DNA of 8,687 bases from Gammaproteobacteria bacterium (GTDB lineage: Bacteria; Pseudomonadota; Gammaproteobacteria; HK1), in NCBI GenBank assembly GCA_022822245.1, contig JAJECB010000423.1, forward strand, positions 1 to 8,687, written 5' to 3'. Both the position numbers and the translations under genes were made by a program. The notes under the pieces are model-generated. The model searched no databases and was not told the DNA's origin. It saw only the letters and a list, made by a program, of their open reading frames with translations. Of this stretch, positions 5,483-8,687 are shown one piece after another; the stretch's first letter is position 1; every line of letters begins with the position of its first letter.

Positions 5483-7179
5483 ACGGGGGGCTCCCCGCCG
5501 CCGGGCCGGGCCTCGAGGACCACGAAGCGCGGCCCCGCCGCCCAGGCCCGCGTGAGGGCGGGCGACGGAGAACCCGGGCCCGGCGCTCCGTAGGCGAGGT
5601 TGCCGAGCACGATGTCGGGCGCACCGTCGCCCGTCACGTCGCCCGCGTCGATGACCGCGAAGCGCCCGAGGCGCTCGAGGCCCGGGACCCGGGCGGGCCG
5701 GAAGCCGGCCGGGCCTCGGTTCTCGAGGTAGACGAAGCCGGCCGCGCCGCCGGGGCCCCGCGAGTAGTCCGCGAACCACGCGACGGCCGCGATGTCCCGG
5801 TCGCCATCGCCGTCGAAGTCCTCGGCGGCCGCGCCGTACGCACCGTCGAGGCGGTGGAAGAGGACGAGGCGGAAGCCTCCGCCGCCGTCCCCGAGGTAGA
5901 GCCGCACGCCGTGGCCGCGCTTGAAGACGGGGGTGAAGTCGGCGTTGTCCCCGGCGGTGACGAGGAGGTCGAGGGCCCCGTCACCGTCGAAGTCGAGGAC
6001 CCGCATCGAGCTCGACCCGCGTTCGGGCGGGAACCGCCGGATCACGGTCGGCGCCGCTCCGCCCGCGGGGGAAAAGCCCCCCTCCGCCGCGGCGGCCGAC
6101 GACCGCGGCGGGGACGTGGACGGCTCCCGCGCGGTCCCGTCTTGCGGTCCGGCGAGACGGACGAGCGCCGCGGCCGGGAACCGCAGGATGCGCTCGTCGC
6201 CCTGGGCCATCAGGGCGTAGAGGTCGCCGCGCCGGAGGGCGAGGGAGACCGCCCCCGGCTCCGGGAGCAGAGCCACCGCCTCGAACCGGCCTCCGGGGCG
6301 GGAGAGGTGGAGGGAGATCGCGCCACGGGCATGGCCGAAGCCGGCGACGACGAGGTCACGGCGCCCATCGCGATCGAGGTCGGAGGCGAGGGTCCGGACC
6401 GGGCGCGGCAGCCGGCGGAGGAGGCGGGTGACCCGCCAGCCTTCGCCCTCCGCGCCCGGCGGATCGAGGCGGACGACGCCTCCCCGGGGCGCATCCCCGG
6501 GCGAGAGAGAGCCGATCAGGGTAACGAGCCAGGCGCCGCCATCGAGGGGAGCGAAGTGGACGGGCGGCGAATCCACCGGGACCTCCGCCACCGGCCGGAG
6601 GTCGTGGTCGTGCACCCGCACGCGGCGGCCCGCGCCGTCTCCGACGAGGATCCGCTTCGCCGCCCCGTCGACGTGGACGGCGGTGACCGCGGCGGGCTCG
6701 CGGTCGGTCCGCGCGGGCGGAAGCCGGATCACGAATCGGCCGGTGGTCCGCTCCGGCGGCGGGGCGGCGGCCAGGGGCTCCGCGGGCGCACCGTCCCGGT
6801 AGTGATCGAAGATCCTCGCCCAGTCGGCGAGGGGGAGGAGCGGCTCCGCCGGGTAGGTGCCGGCGGGAAGGCTCGGGTCCGGCCGCCACCGCCGCCCCCG
6901 GAATTCGTAGATCCCGATACGCGCCCCCATCTCGGGGAGCACGTGGCGGGTCCAGGTCTCCCGGTCGAGGGCGGCCGGCTCGGGCACCGCGTGGCAGCCC
7001 CCGCACCACACCGCCGCGAGCGCCGCCCCCTCCCCCGCGCGTGCCTCACCGTAGAGGGCGAAGACAGCCAGACAGACCCACCCCACCGGCCACGCCCTCG
7101 ATATACGGGAAATGAGGAGGCTCAATTCTCGACCGCAATGGAGCCGGGATACCCGTGGCGGGAACCCCGACGGGTTCAT
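5470..7179 (-). CDS. Secreted protein with CxxCH haem motif and FG-GAP/VCBS repeats
   Basis: 569 residues from the ATG at 7179. A hydrophobic segment (about 30-44) ending in EARA gives signal-peptidase cleavage after residue 48, so the protein is exported. C59-G-G-C62-H63 is a c-type haem site, and M84 in LPEMG may be the distal ligand. After about 100 residues the chain becomes repetitive beta structure with four Asp-rich calcium loops starting at D267 (DLDRDG), D396 (DFDGDG), D454 (DFDGDG) and D514 (DVTGDG). These are typical of FG-GAP/VCBS seven-bladed propellers, and they are separated by a Ser/Ala/Gly linker around 345-375. The likely picture is a periplasmic one-haem protein with a propeller for binding; partner and reaction are unknown. 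The ATG overlaps the DUF5615 toxin stop as ATGA and has no ribosome site. TTG at 7125 would give a more ordinary 30-residue signal peptide, and TTG at 7188 is also possible. The stop is TAG at 5472-5470. Confidence 0.86.
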   Translation of the reverse strand: MNPSGFPPRVSRLHCGRELSLLISRISRAWPVGWVCLAVFALYGEARAGEGAALAAVWCGGCHAVPEPAALDRETWTRHVLPEMGARIGIYEFRGRRWRPDPSLPAGTYPAEPLLPLADWARIFDHYRDGAPAEPLAAAPPPERTTGRFVIRLPPARTDREPAAVTAVHVDGAAKRILVGDGAGRRVRVHDHDLRPVAEVPVDSPPVHFAPLDGGAWLVTLIGSLSPGDAPRGGVVRLDPPGAEGEGWRVTRLLRRLPRPVRTLASDLDRDGRRDLVVAGFGHARGAISLHLSRPGGRFEAVALLPEPGAVSLALRRGDLYALMAQGDERILRFPAAALVRLAGPQDGTAREPSTSPPRSSAAAAEGGFSPAGGAAPTVIRRFPPERGSSSMRVLDFDGDGALDLLVTAGDNADFTPVFKRGHGVRLYLGDGGGGFRLVLFHRLDGAYGAAAEDFDGDGDRDIAAVAWFADYSRGPGGAAGFVYLENRGPAGFRPARVPGLERLGRFAVIDAGDVTGDGAPDIVLGNLAYGAPGPGSPSPALTRAWAAGPRFVVLEARPGGGEPPVQDP

Positions 7180-7529
7180 CGATGGCAAATGAGCGAGTTG
7201 CGATCGAGTTCCACGAAGTCGTATTCGTCCAGGGCCGAGACGAGACGCTCCAGATTTTCCCGCATCAGGCTTTCCAACTCTCGATTGCCGATATTGCCGG
7301 TAGCGATCAGGCAGAGCTTGTGCGGCTCGTTCCGCAGCAGGAGGGAATCGACGAAATCTTCATCCTTGGTGATGACGATTCGCCGGTCGCGAAGGGAGAG
7401 AGAGTTGATCGCCGCATCTGCGGTTCGGTTCCCGTCGGGGAGGTCCATGGTGTGAATGGCGTCATGCCCTTCGGCCCGAAGCCAACGCGCCAACCGCAAG
7501 GGCAGTTGCGCGTCGATCAGGAACCTCAT
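7176..7529 (-). CDS. DUF5615 PIN-like toxin of a type II toxin-antitoxin pair
   Basis: A 117-residue protein. The opening MRFLIDAQLP with D6, the GHDAIHTMDL strand-turn, D38 and the VITKDEDF motif (D56 and D58) are the conserved acidic positions of the DUF5615/Mut7-C-like branch of the PIN fold. PIN toxins are Mg-dependent ribonucleases, and these acids would hold the metal; activity is inferred. The ATG at 7529 overlaps the stop of the DUF433 gene as ATGA (7526-7529), so the two are translated together, antitoxin first, as is usual. The stop overlaps the next gene in the same way (7176-7179). Base composition is clearly lower in GC than the neighbours: I count 178 G+C in 300 bases over 7201-7500. 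That suggests horizontal gain. Confidence 0.93.
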   Translation of the reverse strand: MRFLIDAQLPLRLARWLRAEGHDAIHTMDLPDGNRTADAAINSLSLRDRRIVITKDEDFVDSLLLRNEPHKLCLIATGNIGNRELESLMRENLERLVSALDEYDFVELDRNSLICHR

Positions 7530-7780
7530 CCGACGACGGCCTGAACTCGCTTCACTTGACTCAAGCGTGCGGCGAAGGCGAGCGCGGCCAGGATATCTTC
7601 ACGCTCCAAATCGGAATAGTCAGCGAGGATTTCCTCGTTGCTCATTCCGGCGCTCAACAGTTCGAGGATCATGTCGACGGGATATCGCAGCCCGCGGATG
7701 CAGGGCTTTCCATGACAGATGTCCGGATCGGTGGTGATTCGTTCAAGGAGTCCCGACGTTCCCTTCGATGATTGGTCCAT
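7526..7780 (-). CDS. DUF433 antitoxin partner of the DUF5615 toxin
   Basis: An 84-residue protein from the ATG at 7780. This start is fixed by a perfect AGGAGG nine bases upstream and by the family beginning. The core RITTDPDICHGKPCIRGLRY, then PVDMILELLSAGMSNEEIL and a final DYSDLEREDILAALAFA helix, is textbook DUF433: a winged-helix DNA-binding domain that acts as antitoxin to PIN-like DUF5615 proteins. It should neutralise the downstream toxin by direct contact and repress its own promoter. A longer reading frame runs through from 8665 in this phase, but that part is an antisense-type shadow of the rhodanese gene and has no family similarity. GC is about 58% (139 of 240 bases counted over 7561-7800). 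Confidence 0.95.
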   Translation of the reverse strand: MDQSSKGTSGLLERITTDPDICHGKPCIRGLRYPVDMILELLSAGMSNEEILADYSDLEREDILAALAFAARLSQVKRVQAVVG

Positions 7781-7789
7781 GACTGCTCG

Positions 7790-7795
7790 CCTCCT
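7790..7795 (-). promoter_or_regulatory. Consensus ribosome binding site of the antitoxin gene
   Basis: AGGAGG on the minus strand lies nine bases before the antitoxin ATG. It is the strongest Shine-Dalgarno sequence in the window; the toxin and the cytochrome gene downstream have none of comparable quality. This fits a chain translated mainly by coupling from the antitoxin. Confidence 0.75.
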
Positions 7796-7803
7796 GACCG
7801 GCA

Positions 7804-7825
7804 TGGACGAACGAACGACCGTCCA
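7804..7825 (-). promoter_or_regulatory. Inverted repeat upstream of the antitoxin (possible autoregulatory operator)
   Basis: TGGACG (7804-7809) and CGTCCA (7820-7825) are exact inverted half-sites with ten bases between them, a spacing suited to one helical turn and a half. The spacer holds a short ACGA repeat. It sits 24 bases upstream of the antitoxin ATG, where type II antitoxins usually bind to repress their own operon. The function is inferred from position alone. Confidence 0.3.
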
Positions 7826-7829
7826 CCCT

Positions 7830-7856
7830 CCCCGTTCCGTGGAGTCAGGAACAGGG
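7830..7856 (-). terminator. Weak stem-loop after the rhodanese gene
   Basis: On the minus strand CCCTGTTCC pairs with GGAACGGGG (one U-G pair, nine pairs in all) around a nine-base loop, beginning 12 bases after the rhodanese stop. The U-G pair becomes a C-A mismatch on the plus strand, so the structure favours minus-strand RNA, the direction of the rhodanese gene. No T-run follows, so termination would be inefficient or Rho-aided. Confidence 0.35.
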
Positions 7857-7868
7857 AGAGAGTCAAGC

Positions 7869-8687
7869 CTAGCAGCTTCCCGTGCGGAAGGGGCCGAAGC
7901 GGGCGGTGCCGTCGCCCGCGAGCTGGGCCACGAGGTCGATCTCCCAGGTGAGGTACTCGCGCATCGCGTCCTCGACGCCGGTGCCGCGGTCGTACGGCCG
8001 GAGCCAGACGTCGTTGACGTTGGCCGCGATCCGCTCCTCCTCGCCGGGCACGAGGGCGCGCCCGTCCGCCGTCCAGGCGGCGGTGCCGCCGTCGAGGACC
8101 CGCACGTCGCCCTCCACGTCCTCGGCCGCGAGGGCCGCGAGCATCCCGTCCGGGGAGGTGAGCACGGTGACCGGGCGGGACGGCAGGGCGGCGAGCCGCC
8201 CGGGGAGGTCCGCCCGCACCGCGTGCCAGGCTCCGGGCACGTGCCCGCGCCGGAAGGTGCGGCTGTCCGCGAGGTCGAGGACGAGGGCGCGTCCGGCTTC
8301 GGCGAGGTCTTCGAGCTCGCCAGGGGAGACGAGCGCGGGGGCAGACACCCCGGCCGCAACCACGGGACTCGGCCCGGGGACGAGGTCCTCTGCCTCGAGG
8401 GCGCCCCGCACCACGTGCGCCTCCCACCCCATCTGGCGGAGCCACGATGCGGTGAGGGTCGCCCGCACCCCGTCGTCGTCGACGAGGGCGATGCGTGCCC
8501 CGAGGGTGCCGACGTACTCGTCCGTCGCCTGCACGAGCTGCCCGCCCGCGGCGTGGACCGCGTCCGGGAGGTGTCCCTCGCGGTACTCCTCGGGGCTGCG
8601 CACGTCGAAGACGAAGAGCGAGCGCGCGTCCGCCTCACGCCGCCAGGCGGCAAGGGTCTCGGCATCCACGTACTCGACCCCGAAGCG
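7869..8687 (-). CDS. Rhodanese-repeat protein without catalytic cysteines, N-terminal part missing
   Basis: The frame is open to the right edge and ends with TAG at 7871-7869, giving 272 visible residues. The GTG at 8669 is probably internal, because the preceding codons (RFGVEY) read as normal protein. Two rhodanese domains are seen, numbered from that GTG. The first runs about 1-90, with FDVRSPEEYREGHLPDA and an active-site loop D64-D-D-G67-V-R69. The second runs about 112-200, with LDLADSRTFRRGHVPGAWH and a loop S172-P-D-G175. In active rhodaneses this loop begins with Cys (CxxGxR), which carries the sulfane sulfur. Here it is Asp and then Ser, so neither visible domain can be a classical sulfurtransferase. 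The final 50 or so residues form a Trp/Tyr-rich tail ending in Cys, the only cysteine visible. Related proteins have more rhodanese units upstream, so an active domain may lie outside the window. Confidence 0.9.
   Translation of the reverse strand, partial: RFGVEYVDAETLAAWRREADARSLFVFDVRSPEEYREGHLPDAVHAAGGQLVQATDEYVGTLGARIALVDDDGVRATLTASWLRQMGWEAHVVRGALEAEDLVPGPSPVVAAGVSAPALVSPGELEDLAEAGRALVLDLADSRTFRRGHVPGAWHAVRADLPGRLAALPSRPVTVLTSPDGMLAALAAEDVEGDVRVLDGGTAAWTADGRALVPGEEERIAANVNDVWLRPYDRGTGVEDAMREYLTWEIDLVAQLAGDGTARFGPFRTGSC

Noticed and set aside
5484..5497. Small CGGGG/CCCCG hairpin just after dctM as terminator
   Set aside because: It has only five pairs and no T-run, and lies inside the coding end of the opposing gene; chance is likely at this GC.
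3323..5779. An 818-codon open frame on the minus strand, antisense to dctP end, dctQ and dctM
   Set aside because: It is composed of His/Glu/Asp/Arg/Pro-rich low-complexity sequence with no fold, and it covers three clear transporter genes. Long stop-free antisense frames are expected at this GC content.
5854..7455. A 533-codon open frame on the plus strand opposite the cytochrome/FG-GAP and toxin genes
   Set aside because: It has a charged, repetitive composition without motifs, and the opposite strand has signal peptide, haem motif, calcium loops and a PIN-like toxin.
7805..7822. ACGA tandem repeat as start of a repeat array
   Set aside because: It has only about three copies of four bases and does not recur elsewhere in the window.
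7838..7866. TTGACT (7866-7861, minus strand) as -35 box of a toxin-antitoxin promoter
   Set aside because: The -35 match is good, but the hexamers 17-18 bases downstream (TCCACG, CCACGG) do not resemble a -10 box.
7781..8665. N-terminal extension of the antitoxin frame up to 8665
   Set aside because: It is Ser/Arg/Pro-rich shadow of the rhodanese gene. The true DUF433 start is marked by AGGAGG at 7790-7795 and by the family's normal length.

Overview
The window is very GC-rich (about 73-80% in the lines I counted by hand, except for one poorer island). It holds nine protein genes, packed tightly, with no stretch over 150 bases lacking a gene. The TRAP transporter, the YjgN-type membrane protein, the DUF433/DUF5615 pair and the multi-domain rhodanese all suggest a high-GC proteobacterium. 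No rRNA, tRNA, CRISPR array or transposase is visible, and I cannot name a genus.

Left part (1-2275, plus strand): the 3' part of a DUF898/YjgN-like polytopic membrane protein is followed after two bases by a membrane-anchored M48 zinc metallopeptidase that starts with GTG. They look like a two-gene envelope operon.

Centre (2276-5482, plus strand): a complete TRAP transporter in the order dctP (periplasmic binding protein), dctQ (small membrane subunit), dctM (large permease). A sigma70-like promoter with a consensus -35 box lies just after the peptidase stop. A 7-bp perfect palindrome sits at the expected transcription start. A 15-16 bp hairpin separates dctP from dctQ, a usual arrangement for making more binding protein than permease. 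dctQ and dctM overlap by ATGA. The substrate cannot be read from the sequence. DctP has an unusual set of four cysteines, and DctQ has an unusual 60-residue hydrophilic tail.

Right part (5470-8687, minus strand, convergent on dctM with a 13-base overlap): in transcription order, the 3' part of a rhodanese-repeat protein, then a DUF433 antitoxin, a DUF5615 PIN-like toxin and a secreted protein joining a CxxCH haem motif to FG-GAP/VCBS repeats. Antitoxin, toxin and cytochrome gene are chained by two successive ATGA overlaps. The toxin-antitoxin stretch is only about 58-59% GC, against 77-80% in lines counted inside the cytochrome gene, so it looks like an acquired module placed directly in front of that gene. 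Both visible rhodanese domains lack the catalytic cysteine, and the only cysteine in the visible protein is its last residue.

I see no clear evidence for a wholly new multi-gene system. The points most worth a second look are the toxin-antitoxin module fused translationally to the cytochrome/FG-GAP gene, the cysteine-less rhodanese with a terminal Cys, and the cysteine pattern of DctP.
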